A DNA stretch of 35,965 nucleotides from Sinomicrobium sp. (lineage in GTDB: Bacteria; Bacteroidota; Bacteroidia; Flavobacteriales; Flavobacteriaceae). The notes beneath the pieces were generated by a model. It was not told the DNA's origin. It worked only from the letters and a program-made list of their open reading frames with translations, and searched no databases. The stretch is taken from the NCBI GenBank assembly GCA_029266035.1, contig JAJUFH010000030.1:1-35965 (forward strand). Reading direction: 5' to 3'. The position numbers and the translations under genes are program-made. Below, piece by piece: positions 16,987-26,836 of this stretch. The number at the start of each line of letters is the position of its first letter. Within the stretch, counting starts at the first letter, position 1.

Positions 16987-17475
16987 ATGATCACCATGAT
17001 TGCCGCCGCCGCAGAAAACAACGAACTCGGAAAAGACAATCAGCTATTATGGCATTTGCCCGACGATTTTAAACGCTTTAAGGCTCTCACCACAGCTCAT
17101 CACATCATTATGGGCAGAAAGACCTTTGAAAGCTTTCCCAAACCGCTTCCCCATCGCACTCATATCGTCATTACTCGGCAAAAAGACTATAGCTCGGAAG
17201 GTTGTATTGTCGTCCACACTATCGAAGATGCCATTACTACGGCGCTGAGAGCCGACAAACACCCCTTTATCATAGGAGGTGGGGAAATTTACAAACTAGG
17301 ACTTCCCTATTCACAGCAAATAGAACTCACTAGAGTACACGCTTCTTTTCCTCAAGCCGATGCATTTTTTCCCGAAATAAAGCTCGAAGAATGGGAGCTG
17401 ATTCAATCTACACCCCACTCAGAAGACGAGCGGCACAAATATCCGTTCACCTATCTCACCTATAGGAGAAAATAA
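16987..17475 (+). CDS. folA: Dihydrofolate reductase
   Basis: A 162-residue enzyme that reduces dihydrofolate to tetrahydrofolate with NADPH. Family marks are in order: MITMIAAAAENNELGKDNQLLWHLPDDFKRFK (shown in part by WHLPDD with the catalytic Asp, about residue 26-27), then the NADPH-binding MGRKTFESF, then FIIGGGEIY. Length equals E. coli FolA (159). It begins 4 bp after the 2TM gene. Together with folC in the same region it covers two steps of folate metabolism. It is convergent with glmS, with a repeat between them. Confidence 0.97.
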   Translation: MITMIAAAAENNELGKDNQLLWHLPDDFKRFKALTTAHHIIMGRKTFESFPKPLPHRTHIVITRQKDYSSEGCIVVHTIEDAITTALRADKHPFIIGGGEIYKLGLPYSQQIELTRVHASFPQADAFFPEIKLEEWELIQSTPHSEDERHKYPFTYLTYRRK

Positions 17476-17483
17476 AGATAAAT

Positions 17484-17612
17484 GACAAACTAATAACTAC
17501 AAACATCACCTCATAAAATCACTCTCTCCTCCGGCAGGCAGACACTACCGTTGAGATGACAATCAATGTCGTCGTTCGGAGTGAAACGCAGTGAAGTATC
17601 TCAAAAAAGAGT
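17484..17612. repeat. Intergenic REP-like repeat between convergent folA and glmS
   Basis: Bases 17521-17612 read as a structured element typical of Bacteroidota intergenic repeats. On the minus strand it has GAGATACTTCACTGCGTTTC, a TGTCATCTCAACGG segment, and CTGCCTGCCGG near its end; GAGAT/ATCTC ends face each other. A diverged relative lies at 23037-23092. A short AACTAC-type repeat (17484-17504) precedes it. Confidence 0.5.
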
Positions 17613-17618
17613 TTCAAA

Positions 17619-19466
17619 CTACTCTACCGTAACCGACTTGGCCAGATTGCGGGGCTGATCTACATTACACCCTCGCATCACGGCGATGTGGTAGCTGAGC
17701 AATTGTAGTGGTATTGTAGTGATAAGCGGACTCAAAGCTTCTGATATTTCGGGTATTTCGATTATGTGATCGGCAATTTCACGCACAGTAGTATCTCCTT
17801 CCATCACCACAGCGATGATTTTTCCCTTTCGCGACTTGATCTCCTGTATATTGCTCACCACCTTTTCGTAGTGTCCATATCGCGTAGCGATCACCACCAC
17901 TGGCATTTGCTCGTCGATTAACGCAATAGGGCCGTGTTTCATTTCAGCCGCCGGATATCCTTCAGCGTGAATATAGGAGATTTCTTTGAGTTTAAGAGCC
18001 CCTTCAAGAGCTACCGGAAAGTTATACCCTCTTCCCAAGTAGAGGCAGTTGGGTGCCTCCTGATATAGCGATGCGATATGCTTGACGTGCTCGTTAATCT
18101 GAAGACATTGCTCCACCTTGTTTGGTACAGCTTCCATTTCGGTCAGGTAGCGCTGTAGTTCGGTACGAGAAATAGTACCTTTTGCAGAAGCAAGTTTAAG
18201 CGCCATCAAGGTCAGTACAGTAATTTGTGTGGTAAAGGCTTTGGTAGACGCCACTCCTATTTCCGGACCGGCATGGGTATAAGCTCCTGCATGCGATTCG
18301 CGAGCGATAGACGATCCTACCACATTACACACTCCAAACACAAAAGCTCCTTTTGCCTTTGCCAATTTTATAGCTGCCAGTGTATCGGCAGTTTCGCCCG
18401 ATTGCGAAATCACAATCAGCACATCCTTTTCTGTGATTACGGGATTGCGATAACGGAATTCGGAAGCGTATTCCACTTCCACCGGAATACGTGTCAGATC
18501 TTCAAAGATATATTCCGCTACCAGTCCGGCGTGCCACGAAGTCCCACAAGCGGCAATAAGGATGCGATCGGCATGGAGGAATTTCTCCATGTAATCTTCC
18601 ATCCCTGCCATCTTTATAATCCCTTCATCCGCACGTAAACGACCTCTATAGGTATCCTTGATAGCTTCAGGCTGCTCGTATATCTCCTTCAGCATAAAAT
18701 GCTCATATCCTCCTTTTTCTATCTGCTCTAAATTCATTTGCAATTCCTGCACATAAGGCGCTACAAGCGAATCGTCTTTTATCTTGCGTATCTTAACCTC
18801 TTTTCCACGTCGCAATATAGCCATTTCCTCGTCCTCGAGATAAATGGCGTTGTTAGTATATTCGATAAACGGAGATGCATCAGAAGCCACAAAAAACTCA
18901 TCTTCACCTATCCCAATAGCGAGGGGACTACCCAGTTTGGCGACCACCACCTCATTGGGCTTGGTCTTGTCAAACACAGCAATCGCATAAGCCCCGTGTA
19001 CCTGGTTTAAAGCAACTTGTACCGCCTTGCCCAACTTAAGGTTTTCACGCTTCTTTACATCTTCTATCAGGTTTACCAAAACCTCTGTATCTGTATCGGA
19101 AGTAAAAGTATATCCTCTCTTTTTCAACTCCGCTTTTAGTGACTCGTAATTCTCAATAATACCGTTGTGCACTATAACCAGTTCACCAGAATTGGAGTAA
19201 TGTGGATGCGAATTCACATCGTTAGGTACGCCGTGTGTAGCCCATCGGGTATGCCCTATCCCCAGAGTCCCTCCAAGAGGTATTTCTTCTTGTGCTCGCC
19301 GTTCCAGGTCGCTCACCTTACCCTGTGTTTTACTCAGTTGAATATCCTGACCGTCGTACAAGGCTATACCTGCACTGTCATACCCTCGGTATTCCAGTCG
19401 TTTAAGTCCTTTAATTACCACGGGATATGCCTCCCTATAACCTATATATCCTACAATTCCACACAT
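17619..19466 (-). CDS. glmS: Glutamine-fructose-6-phosphate aminotransferase (isomerizing)
   Basis: A 615-residue enzyme making glucosamine-6-phosphate from fructose-6-phosphate and glutamine, the entry to UDP-GlcNAc. Residue 2 is the catalytic Cys of the class II glutamine amidotransferase domain (MCGIVGYIG), so the start is the ATG at 19466, not 19475. The GATase domain spans about 1-220 and two SIS sugar-isomerase domains about 290-600, with ACGTSWHAG and SQSGETADT for phosphosugar binding. The C-terminus ends NLAKSVTVE as in the family. A minus-strand promoter lies at 19506-19532. Its position after the export genes suggests it supplies precursor for the polysaccharide. Confidence 0.97.
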   Translation of the reverse strand: MCGIVGYIGYREAYPVVIKGLKRLEYRGYDSAGIALYDGQDIQLSKTQGKVSDLERRAQEEIPLGGTLGIGHTRWATHGVPNDVNSHPHYSNSGELVIVHNGIIENYESLKAELKKRGYTFTSDTDTEVLVNLIEDVKKRENLKLGKAVQVALNQVHGAYAIAVFDKTKPNEVVVAKLGSPLAIGIGEDEFFVASDASPFIEYTNNAIYLEDEEMAILRRGKEVKIRKIKDDSLVAPYVQELQMNLEQIEKGGYEHFMLKEIYEQPEAIKDTYRGRLRADEGIIKMAGMEDYMEKFLHADRILIAACGTSWHAGLVAEYIFEDLTRIPVEVEYASEFRYRNPVITEKDVLIVISQSGETADTLAAIKLAKAKGAFVFGVCNVVGSSIARESHAGAYTHAGPEIGVASTKAFTTQITVLTLMALKLASAKGTISRTELQRYLTEMEAVPNKVEQCLQINEHVKHIASLYQEAPNCLYLGRGYNFPVALEGALKLKEISYIHAEGYPAAEMKHGPIALIDEQMPVVVIATRYGHYEKVVSNIQEIKSRKGKIIAVVMEGDTTVREIADHIIEIPEISEALSPLITTIPLQLLSYHIAVMRGCNVDQPRNLAKSVTVE

Positions 19467-19505
19467 ACTCGACAATGTTTACAATTAAAACTCTTTACGT
19501 ACCTA

Positions 19506-19532
19506 CAAAAATATAACCGTCATCTTCATCAA
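19506..19532 (-). promoter_or_regulatory. Promoter of glmS
   Basis: On the minus strand TTG (19532-19530) is followed, after 16 bp, by TATTTTTG (19513-19506). The spacer is one base shorter than the usual 17-23. The leader would be about 35 nt. Confidence 0.45.
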
Positions 19533-19595
19533 ACTGTTTCCTGTGTAAAAAATTGTAGTACGTATGTAAAATTATGATCAAAATTAGTTAGTCGT

Positions 19596-21983
19596 CTATT
19601 TACCGAAGAGTTTTTTCCACCAGGGTGAAGCCTCCTCTGTATGTCCGTAACCATAGCCATAACCATAACCATAGCCGTAGCCGTAACCTTTTTTAGCGTC
19701 CGAATCATTGACCAGTATAGCCATATTGGGCAAGCGCTTTTCTTTGTACAAATTTTCGGGCACAGCTAGCATACGCTTATCCAAATAGCCCGCACGACAC
19801 ACATAAACAAACACATCCGCGTATTTACTGATCAGCAAGGTGTCGGTCACCAAGCTTACTGGAGCTGTATCTACCACAATATAGTCATAGCGATCTTCTA
19901 ATTCCTCAAACAGCACTCCCACCTTATCGCCCATCAGCAATTCGGCCGGGTTGGGTGGTATAGCACCTGAATGCAACACATCCAAGTTGGCAAAGCCCTC
20001 GCGATTAATTCCAAAAATCAAATCGTCAATTCTAGTTTCCCCATTACTCAAATAATTGGTCAACCCACGACTATCGGGGAGATTTACGTATTCCGACAGT
20101 TTCGGATTTCGCACGTCCATACCTATTAGCAACACCCTCTTACCCGACAAGGCTAATGTCCCTGCGAGATTGGTCGACACAAAGGTCTTTCCTTCCCCCG
20201 ACAGTGTAGAGGTCACAAAAATCTTTTTAGCCTTATCTCCATTTGCATTCGCCAACATAAAATCGAGGTTGGTTCGCAAGATCCTAAACGCCTCTGCCGC
20301 CGCAGTTCGGCTGCTTACGGTAATCATATCATCATTGGAGTGCGATTTCGGAATATCGCCCAAGAAAGGCACAGACAACTTTCCATCTATATCCTTACGT
20401 CCTTGCAACTTGGTATCCAAAAGGTCTTTCAGATATATAACTCCAAAGGGAATTAGAACTCCCAGTATTATCGCGGCCAACAGGATAATATTTCTTTTTG
20501 GCGACACAGGTATATCCTGTCCGTAAGCCGCGTCAATTATCTTGGCATTAGGTGCTGTTACTGCGAGAGATATAGCAGTCTCTTCCTTTTTTTGCAAAAG
20601 ATACAAGTACAGTGTTTCCTTTATTTGCTGTTGTCGTTGTATCCCGCGAAATACCCGTTCCTGTTCCGGTACAGCCGAAATCTTAGAGCCTAACAACTGT
20701 TCCTGTTGCTTCAGTTCGTTCAGCGATATGGTTTGCGACGACTTCAGATTGCTCAGAGTCTGTGCGATACTCTGTCTCAGCGAAGCGATCTGCCCGTCGA
20801 GATTGATGATAATGGGGTGATTTTCTGTTGAGCTTTTCAACAGTCGGGTGCGCTCCTGTACCAACTTGTTGTACTCCATAATCATATTGCCTGAATTCCC
20901 GTTCTCTGTACTGATATTAGCCGGAATCAAGCTGCTATTATCATTGTTTTCCTGTAGGTAGGTAATCAGGTAATCGGTAAGTTGCAACTGCGTCTCAGCT
21001 TCCACTATCCTCTTTTCGTATTCTCCAGCGCTTTCCAAGGCCAATGAGGCTTCCGAAGTAATATCGGTCAGTCGATTGCGCTGTTTAAACCCTTCCGCAT
21101 TCTCTTCCACATCACCCAATTGCTGTTCTATTACCTGCAATCGCTCGTCAATAAACTGAGCTGTATTACGCGACACCAAATTTTTGTCGGCCACCACATC
21201 AGCATTGTACTGTTCTATCAGTCCATTTAGTATATCTTCAGCTTTTCGCTGCACCGGATCGTTTAAGCTCAATTCTATCACACTGGTGTTTTTCCCCACC
21301 AGATTTACCTGTAGGCGTTGTAGATAGCTCTGAGTCACTTTTGCTAAAGGAATTACTTTTACCGTGACCACCTGCCCCCCGTATTCTTGAGTGTTGGCAC
21401 TATGTGGCAATATGGTAATCTTCCCAAAAGACGTCTCTATATTTTCTCCAAAACCAAATTCTCCTTGGCTTTCTTCTTCCTGGTTTAGCAGTTCAAAACG
21501 AGTATCTGAAGCAATGCGAACTGTAAAGGTAGTATCTAGCTCGTACAGGGCAGAATCAGCCATTGAAAAGTTTACCTTTACCGGTGGGTTATACGTTTCC
21601 GAAGTCTTGATACGTCCGGTGGTAAAATACGATATATTAAACCCCTTTTGTCGGAGTACGGTTTCCATCAGTGTTCGCGATTTCAGTACCTCAATCTCAT
21701 TGTCTACACTATTGGTATTATTGCCAAACAGCATCCCCATATCTTCAAAGGCAGATAGTTCTGAAGACACCCCCCCGTTTTTGTCGTCCTTAATCATAAT
21801 AGTGGCCGATACGCTATATTCTGGAGTGGCATAGCGCAGGTAGAGGAAGGCTAGTATCATACAGACCACTACTCCTACGGCAAACCACCTCCAGTTGGCC
21901 AAGTATCGATCCAGCTGTTCTCTCAAATTAATTTCTTCTTCCCCTGCAGGGTGCATAGGCTGTATATCCTGATTCGATTGCAT
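19596..21983 (-). CDS. Polysaccharide co-polymerase with tyrosine autokinase domain (Wzc-like)
   Basis: A 795-residue inner-membrane protein controlling chain length and export of a surface polysaccharide. A Wzz domain lies between TM1 (about 33-50) and TM2 (about 499-517), with a coiled-coil stretch about 280-470. The cytoplasmic BY-kinase follows: Walker A SGEGKT (595-600), Walker A' LLIGMDVRNP (618-627) and Walker B YIVVDTAP (701-708). The C-terminal tail holds seven Tyr alternating with Gly (767-779), the usual site of trans-autophosphorylation but in a very regular form. It follows the wza-like gene by 15 bp, so the two are one operon. Length is normal (E. coli Wzc 720). Confidence 0.92.
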   Translation of the reverse strand: MQSNQDIQPMHPAGEEEINLREQLDRYLANWRWFAVGVVVCMILAFLYLRYATPEYSVSATIMIKDDKNGGVSSELSAFEDMGMLFGNNTNSVDNEIEVLKSRTLMETVLRQKGFNISYFTTGRIKTSETYNPPVKVNFSMADSALYELDTTFTVRIASDTRFELLNQEEESQGEFGFGENIETSFGKITILPHSANTQEYGGQVVTVKVIPLAKVTQSYLQRLQVNLVGKNTSVIELSLNDPVQRKAEDILNGLIEQYNADVVADKNLVSRNTAQFIDERLQVIEQQLGDVEENAEGFKQRNRLTDITSEASLALESAGEYEKRIVEAETQLQLTDYLITYLQENNDNSSLIPANISTENGNSGNMIMEYNKLVQERTRLLKSSTENHPIIINLDGQIASLRQSIAQTLSNLKSSQTISLNELKQQEQLLGSKISAVPEQERVFRGIQRQQQIKETLYLYLLQKKEETAISLAVTAPNAKIIDAAYGQDIPVSPKRNIILLAAIILGVLIPFGVIYLKDLLDTKLQGRKDIDGKLSVPFLGDIPKSHSNDDMITVSSRTAAAEAFRILRTNLDFMLANANGDKAKKIFVTSTLSGEGKTFVSTNLAGTLALSGKRVLLIGMDVRNPKLSEYVNLPDSRGLTNYLSNGETRIDDLIFGINREGFANLDVLHSGAIPPNPAELLMGDKVGVLFEELEDRYDYIVVDTAPVSLVTDTLLISKYADVFVYVCRAGYLDKRMLAVPENLYKEKRLPNMAILVNDSDAKKGYGYGYGYGYGYGYGHTEEASPWWKKLFGK
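19647..19688 (-). repeat. Seven Gly-Tyr hexanucleotide units in the wzc-like gene
   Basis: Seven consecutive 6-bp units (GGY-TAY) encode (Gly-Tyr)7; an eighth unit reads GGACAT (Gly-His) at 19641-19646. Third codon positions vary, so the DNA is not a perfect microsatellite, but a change in unit number would stay in frame. Confidence 0.85.
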
Positions 21984-21998
21984 GGTTAAAACCGCTGA

Positions 21999-22790
21999 TT
22001 AACGTGTTAAAATGGAAATTAGAGATATGACAATAGAGGCTAATGAAATAAAGACAGGAGCATTTCTGTTAAATGCAGAAGCTTGTACCTGAGCTTTGTT
22101 TGGCTCTACATATATCACATCATTTTGCTGTAAGTAGTAGTAAGGCGATTCCAGAATATCCTTTTTGGTCATATCTACTCGGGTATAGGTCTTTTCTCCG
22201 TTTTTATCTCGGATAATCAAGATGTTATCTCGCTTTCCATATACAGTCAGATCGCCAGCAAGCCCCAAAGCTTCAGGGATGGTGATACGTTCGTTTGGAA
22301 TAGTATACGAACCCGGACGAGCTACTTCCCCCAGCACAGTCACCTTATAGTTCATAATACGGATATTCACAATGGGGTTTTTGATATAGTGTGAAATTTT
22401 TTCGTTTAGCAGATTAACCGCCTCCCTTCGGGTAAGTCCTCCCAACTTTACTGTTCCTATCACCGGGAATTCTATTTCACCTTTATTGTCTACCAAATAA
22501 GTCTGATACTGTGCTCTCCCTGCCGCATTTCCATCCGACCCCATATAAGCCACAGCGGGAAGGTTAAAAGGAATAGCCGTTTCTGTATCAAAAGCCGACA
22601 CCATAATAGTGAGCAGGTCGTCCGGTTGCAATACAGGATCGTAAATCACCTGGCTTGCCAATTTGTCAATTTCCTCAATATCCTGAAAATAAACAATATC
22701 TTTTTTGGAAGCACAAGAGTTTAATACAAGTACCAAAACAATCCATATATAGAAAGGGGAGAAACGGTGTACCGAATATTTTTTTACCAT
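21999..22790 (-). CDS. Polysaccharide export outer-membrane lipoprotein (Wza-like)
   Basis: A 263-residue protein. The N-terminal signal ends in a lipobox, VLNSCAS, with Cys about residue 27. A Poly_export domain follows (about 50-140, QPDDLLTIMVSAFDTET), then a SLBB domain (about 145-230, VTVLGEVARPGSYTIPNERI). The C-terminal hydrophobic helix (about 240-262) is the membrane-spanning end of this class. It forms the outer-membrane exit with the Wzc-like protein, whose gene starts 15 bp downstream. It is shorter than E. coli Wza (379), as usual in Bacteroidota. A -7 element (TATATTTG) lies at 22864-22857. Confidence 0.92.
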   Translation of the reverse strand: MVKKYSVHRFSPFYIWIVLVLVLNSCASKKDIVYFQDIEEIDKLASQVIYDPVLQPDDLLTIMVSAFDTETAIPFNLPAVAYMGSDGNAAGRAQYQTYLVDNKGEIEFPVIGTVKLGGLTRREAVNLLNEKISHYIKNPIVNIRIMNYKVTVLGEVARPGSYTIPNERITIPEALGLAGDLTVYGKRDNILIIRDKNGEKTYTRVDMTKKDILESPYYYLQQNDVIYVEPNKAQVQASAFNRNAPVFISLASIVISLISILTR

Positions 22791-23098
22791 TATTTGAGTA
22801 GTTTACATCTGCTTATTGAGTATATGATCCGGGACCCAACTGGCATACTTATGCTGCAAATATAGTATTTGCAAACGATTTTTTTATTTTTCCTTTACCA
22901 TTTTCTTATATACTGTATAATATTCCCCACCTTTTGAGGCCCCAGATGGCGGATTGTAGTGAATAATGTAAAACTGTTGAGGGCAGTATATAGCTTTACA
23001 ATTTCTTTGAAAAACACAGTGTGTTGTTTACTGTACAATATCATTCAAAACGAAGCGCAGTAGAGAACCTGCCTACCGGAGACGGCTCAACACTCTTA
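22791..23098. other. Gap between capD-like and wza-like genes
   Basis: No gene seen. On the minus strand TATATTTG (22864-22857) is a likely -7 element for the wza-like gene, giving a 66-nt leader; no -33 TTG matches. Bases 23037-23092 resemble the REP-like element at 17521-17612 (shared ACGAAGCGCAGT and GCCTACCGGAG-like parts). No clear terminator for the capD-like gene was found. Confidence 0.45.
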
Positions 23099-25135
23099 TC
23101 ACAACAATTCTGTCTCCTCTTTTTTGGCTGTTTTTCCACCTTCGTCATCGTCATCATCCAAACACTCAAACAAGCTGTTCATACTTTTGTATTCCGGCAC
23201 CAATTCCTTCATCAACTTTACGGTTTTTCGGTTTTTAAACTTCACAGCTTCTTCACAAAGCAGATTCACCGCTTTGTTCACCTCTTGGTAATCGTCGGTG
23301 GTTTCGGTAGCTATCATAATCTTTTCGTGGTGGGTGGGTAGGGTTTTGGCTTTATCACTCAACAGCTCTTCGTACAACTTCTCTCCCGGACGCAATCCAG
23401 TAACTTTAATCTCAATATCCACTCCTGGTTCAAAACCTGCCAATCGAATCATCTTAGTTGCTAGATCCATAATCCTCACAGCCTCTCCCATATCAAAAAT
23501 AAAAATCTCTCCTCCTTTCCCCATGGCTCCCGCTTCCAGTACCAACCGACATGCCTCGGGAATAGTCATAAAATAGCGGATAATATCAGGATGTGTAATC
23601 GTCACTGGACCACCATTGGCTATTTGTTCTTTAAACAGTGGAACTACAGATCCATTAGACCCCAGTACATTCCCAAAACGAGTAGTGATAAAACGGGTGC
23701 TGTTTTTTCCTTTGTTTTGCAAAGAAAAATACTTCGATTGCACATACATCTCCGCTATTCTTTTTGAGGCTCCCATCACATTGCTCGGATTTACAGCCTT
23801 ATCGGTAGATACCATAACAAATTTTTCTACCTCGAATTGCACCGCCAGATCGGCCATATTTTTGGTGCCGTTTACGTTGACAAAAACAGCTTCAGAAGGG
23901 TTCTCTTCCATCAGTGGCACGTGTTTATACGCTGCCGCATGATACACTACATGAGGTTTAAACACTTCAAACACTCGTTTCATTCGCTCGTAATTACGCA
24001 CATCGCCAATCACCGTCTCAAATATCACCTCGCCACAACACTTATCGATTTCCAAACGCAACTGATGAAGAGGAGTTTCTGCCTGATCTAGGATAATCAG
24101 CATCTCCGGTTTATATTTCAGTACCTGGCGTACCATCTCGCTGCCTATCGATCCTGCAGCTCCTGTAACTAATACGCGTTTGCCCTTTATCTCTCGGGAA
24201 ACCCCTTTGTTGTCGAGCACTATAGGTTTGCGCTCTAGCAAATCTTCAATCTGTATATTTTTGATCTGCCCCGAAAAATTCTGTTCGTTCTCCCAATCCG
24301 ATACCAAAGGAGCGGTGAACACCTTATATCCGTGATCTAAACAGTCGTCTACCAAAGTAATTCGCTCCGTCTTGGTCAGATGCTTATCAGCCAATATCAC
24401 CCCTTTGGCACGATGTGCACGCAGCAGTACCGACATTCGTTTGTTATCGTTCAATATAGGCAAATCCAAAATTCGCTTACTGGCATTGTGCCTATTTCTA
24501 TCGATAAACCCGATAATCTTAAAACGCGGAGGTTGTTCTGTCCGGATCGCATTGGCAACCGAAATAGCGTTGGAATCGGCACCGTAAATCAATACCGGCA
24601 TTTTTGCCACTATTTTTTTTTCGTTATTATAAGCCTGAAACGCCTGCTTCACCACTACCCTAAACAGAAAAAGTGCGGCAAAAGCGATTACCGTATACAC
24701 AAAAAGTCCCTGAAAGAGCAACAACTTAGAGCCCGTAATCCACAAGCTGAGATAATTTATTACCACCAGCGTCAAAAAAGCCGAGGCAGTAGAAAACAGC
24801 AGCTTTAAACCATCTATATATGAAGAGTAGCGTATAAGCCCCGCATAAGTACGGAACACCACAAAAAAAACTGTATTTGCAGCCACCACCAGAGTGAGCT
24901 CTTCAAAACGGCTGAGGGGTGAATAAAAACTAAGTGTGAGCCCTTGCAGCAACATATAGGTAACTAGTGCAGCAAAAACAAGAATGGCAATATCCATTCC
25001 CAATACAATCCATCGCGGCAAATAACCTATATTTTTCAGATCAAGTCTCCCTCCCGACTGAAAAATCAATTGTACGGCAGCCTTGAGTTTATTCCAGTTG
25101 AGTTTCTCCATATACCGTTGTCTAGATTCGTTCAT
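23099..25135 (-). CDS. Membrane-anchored nucleoside-diphosphate-sugar 4,6-dehydratase (CapD/WbpM/PglF-like)
   Basis: A 678-residue protein with four N-terminal membrane helices (about 43-160), a first Rossmann-like domain (about 178-300), and a C-terminal SDR dehydratase domain (about 315-600). The second NAD site is GAAGSIG (325-331). STDKAVNPSNVMGASKR (443-459) carries the active site, with Met454 and Lys458 in place of the usual Tyr-x3-Lys, as in the WbpM group. It probably converts UDP-GlcNAc to a 4-keto-6-deoxy sugar. The tail is Asp-rich (ECLDDDDDEGG). The start could also be Met9 (25111). It heads the export gene group, and glmS downstream supplies its likely precursor. Confidence 0.92.
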   Translation of the reverse strand: MNESRQRYMEKLNWNKLKAAVQLIFQSGGRLDLKNIGYLPRWIVLGMDIAILVFAALVTYMLLQGLTLSFYSPLSRFEELTLVVAANTVFFVVFRTYAGLIRYSSYIDGLKLLFSTASAFLTLVVINYLSLWITGSKLLLFQGLFVYTVIAFAALFLFRVVVKQAFQAYNNEKKIVAKMPVLIYGADSNAISVANAIRTEQPPRFKIIGFIDRNRHNASKRILDLPILNDNKRMSVLLRAHRAKGVILADKHLTKTERITLVDDCLDHGYKVFTAPLVSDWENEQNFSGQIKNIQIEDLLERKPIVLDNKGVSREIKGKRVLVTGAAGSIGSEMVRQVLKYKPEMLIILDQAETPLHQLRLEIDKCCGEVIFETVIGDVRNYERMKRVFEVFKPHVVYHAAAYKHVPLMEENPSEAVFVNVNGTKNMADLAVQFEVEKFVMVSTDKAVNPSNVMGASKRIAEMYVQSKYFSLQNKGKNSTRFITTRFGNVLGSNGSVVPLFKEQIANGGPVTITHPDIIRYFMTIPEACRLVLEAGAMGKGGEIFIFDMGEAVRIMDLATKMIRLAGFEPGVDIEIKVTGLRPGEKLYEELLSDKAKTLPTHHEKIMIATETTDDYQEVNKAVNLLCEEAVKFKNRKTVKLMKELVPEYKSMNSLFECLDDDDDEGGKTAKKEETELL

Positions 25136-25586
25136 AAAAACGTTTTGCCCTCCTACCTCATAATAAAGGTATTAAAAAAAAACAGACCTGTTAAAAAAAA
25201 CTAAAAAATCGTGTTTTTTTGTGTTGAAAAGCGGGGATTAACTTACAAATATAGAGCATTCCATATTACAAATCACGATCTTTTGTAAACAAAACGTTAT
25301 TTTTACCATCACCATGTGTTCATAAAAAGCCTGAGACTCCACTTAAAACTATATTAAAATCCCTACAATTTTTGTTTCCCTTTTTACTAAAAAAACGGCA
25401 TTTACTTAGGTGTCTACGTACAGAAACGTCTTCCACAATCAATATATTGCATTGGGATAGCTCAATCCTAAAAAAATTAAATTCACACCACCTAACTTAG
25501 ACATAAGAGAGCATAAATTCAGGATGATTGTTCCGATATGGAGATTCCTCCCTCCTTCAATGAGCAGGAACTATAGAGATGGCAGA
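25136..25586. other. Non-coding gap upstream of the capD-like gene
   Basis: No convincing gene in 450 bp. On the minus strand TATATTTG (25253-25246) with TTTG 15 bp further upstream is a possible promoter of the capD-like gene, giving a leader of about 105 nt. The rest is A/T-rich with no strong hairpin, and no clear terminator follows the hydrolase gene. Confidence 0.45.
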
Positions 25587-26609
25587 CTATTCCTCAATTA
25601 GTGTTTCAAACGCAAATTCGGTCAACATTTCGTGATAACCTTCAAAAATGGTCAGACTTATATTTTTATAATTCTTTTTCAAACAAATTTTCCTTCCCCC
25701 TATCTCTCCTAATTCTCCAATCGGATCTCGGTGTTCCAGCAGATGTAATTTTTCGGCAGGCGACACATAGGCCGAACTATCGGCAACTGACATTTCGGCG
25801 AGCAATTTGTTGTAAAAATTGATAGAATGAGTGATCGGCACACTTCCGCGTATCCCATCGTAAACTCCGGCATAAATGTCTAGTGTAGAGTTTTTCAGTT
25901 TTTCTACCGGCGTTTTTCTCAACATAGGAGAACGCTGTCTGGCGCTTTCTATATCGAGTTCTTTTCCCGACCCCGTACAAGCCAGTATCTCTTTTGCATA
26001 TCTACTCTTCTTTATCTTGTTCTCCTTGTACCAAGTTGCCAAGTCGGTGATAGATGCCCAGGCAGAAAACTTTTTTATACGGTGGGCAGATCGCATAAAG
26101 GTGTTTAGGGTAGCAAATCCACCACCACTCACCCCTATCACATATATATGGTCTGGATCTACATTGGCGTGGTCTATCGCATAACTAATAGCGTCGTCTA
26201 TGTCGGCCATAGCCAAGTCACTGCAACAGGCGCTGGCCGTTTTATTCGCTCCTCGAAAATCCGGGTGTATATAATTCAGGTCTTGCGCCACACACATTTT
26301 GGCAAGGTCGTCCCTCTGAGTATAATCACCACTCCAGGTATGAAGGCTCACAACAAGTGGCCGGGGTTTGTCAGATTGCGACTTATAGAAATAGGATTTC
26401 TGTAAACTGTTGTCTTTAGTCGATTTAATATCTACAACTTCAAACACCTCATCCCATATCACTTTTCGGGTATCGTCAAATTTTATATACTTCTCCCCTG
26501 CCGGTTTTTTACTTTCAGACACCCTCTCTTTGGTTTGTGAAAATCCCGTGGCACCTCCTAAAACTACAACTAAGACGCCTATGGTCTGCTTTAACAATTT
26601 GTTTTTCAT
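25587..26609 (-). CDS. Secreted alpha/beta hydrolase (prolyl oligopeptidase / esterase-like)
   Basis: A 340-residue protein with a signal peptide (MKNKLLKQTIGVLVVVLGG, cleavage near FSQ-TK). The start at 26609 is chosen because the signal peptide begins there; upstream residues do not fit. The serine-hydrolase triad can be placed: Ser161 in the elbow GVSGGG, Asp251 in YAGVYDG and His326 in EGYHEM. LVVSLHTWSGDY gives the HTWS oxyanion region. The domain resembles S9/esterase proteins that act on oligosaccharides or peptides in the periplasm. The substrate is unknown. It lies alone between the capD-like gene and rfbB and near a decayed sulfatase, so a polysaccharide-related role is possible. 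Confidence 0.8.
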   Translation of the reverse strand: MKNKLLKQTIGVLVVVLGGATGFSQTKERVSESKKPAGEKYIKFDDTRKVIWDEVFEVVDIKSTKDNSLQKSYFYKSQSDKPRPLVVSLHTWSGDYTQRDDLAKMCVAQDLNYIHPDFRGANKTASACCSDLAMADIDDAISYAIDHANVDPDHIYVIGVSGGGFATLNTFMRSAHRIKKFSAWASITDLATWYKENKIKKSRYAKEILACTGSGKELDIESARQRSPMLRKTPVEKLKNSTLDIYAGVYDGIRGSVPITHSINFYNKLLAEMSVADSSAYVSPAEKLHLLEHRDPIGELGEIGGRKICLKKNYKNISLTIFEGYHEMLTEFAFETLIEE

Positions 26610-26836
26610 AATATGTATTGTTTCAATTTGGTTGTTCTCAATGCTCCATAAGTGGCATTTAAAACCACAAAAGTAAGGATTCCTTTTTAAGATGTTTTCT
26701 CTTCCAAATACGATTTGCAATTCTTTTTTCCCGGACAAACACAATGATGAAAGCAGGTGTATTGCCTAACCACAACACTTCCCACTTCCTCAAAAACAAA
26801 CCTTATCCAGCAAAGAGTAAATAGCAAAAAACAAAA

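Noticed and set aside
19167-19577. 136-codon plus-strand ORF antisense to glmS
   Set aside because: It overlaps the conserved glutaminase domain and the glmS promoter; no protein-like features.
25400-25470. Minus-strand words resembling the start of a response regulator (IVEDVSVRRHL)
   Set aside because: Short, no conserved Asp region follows, and the frame ends without further similarity; likely chance.
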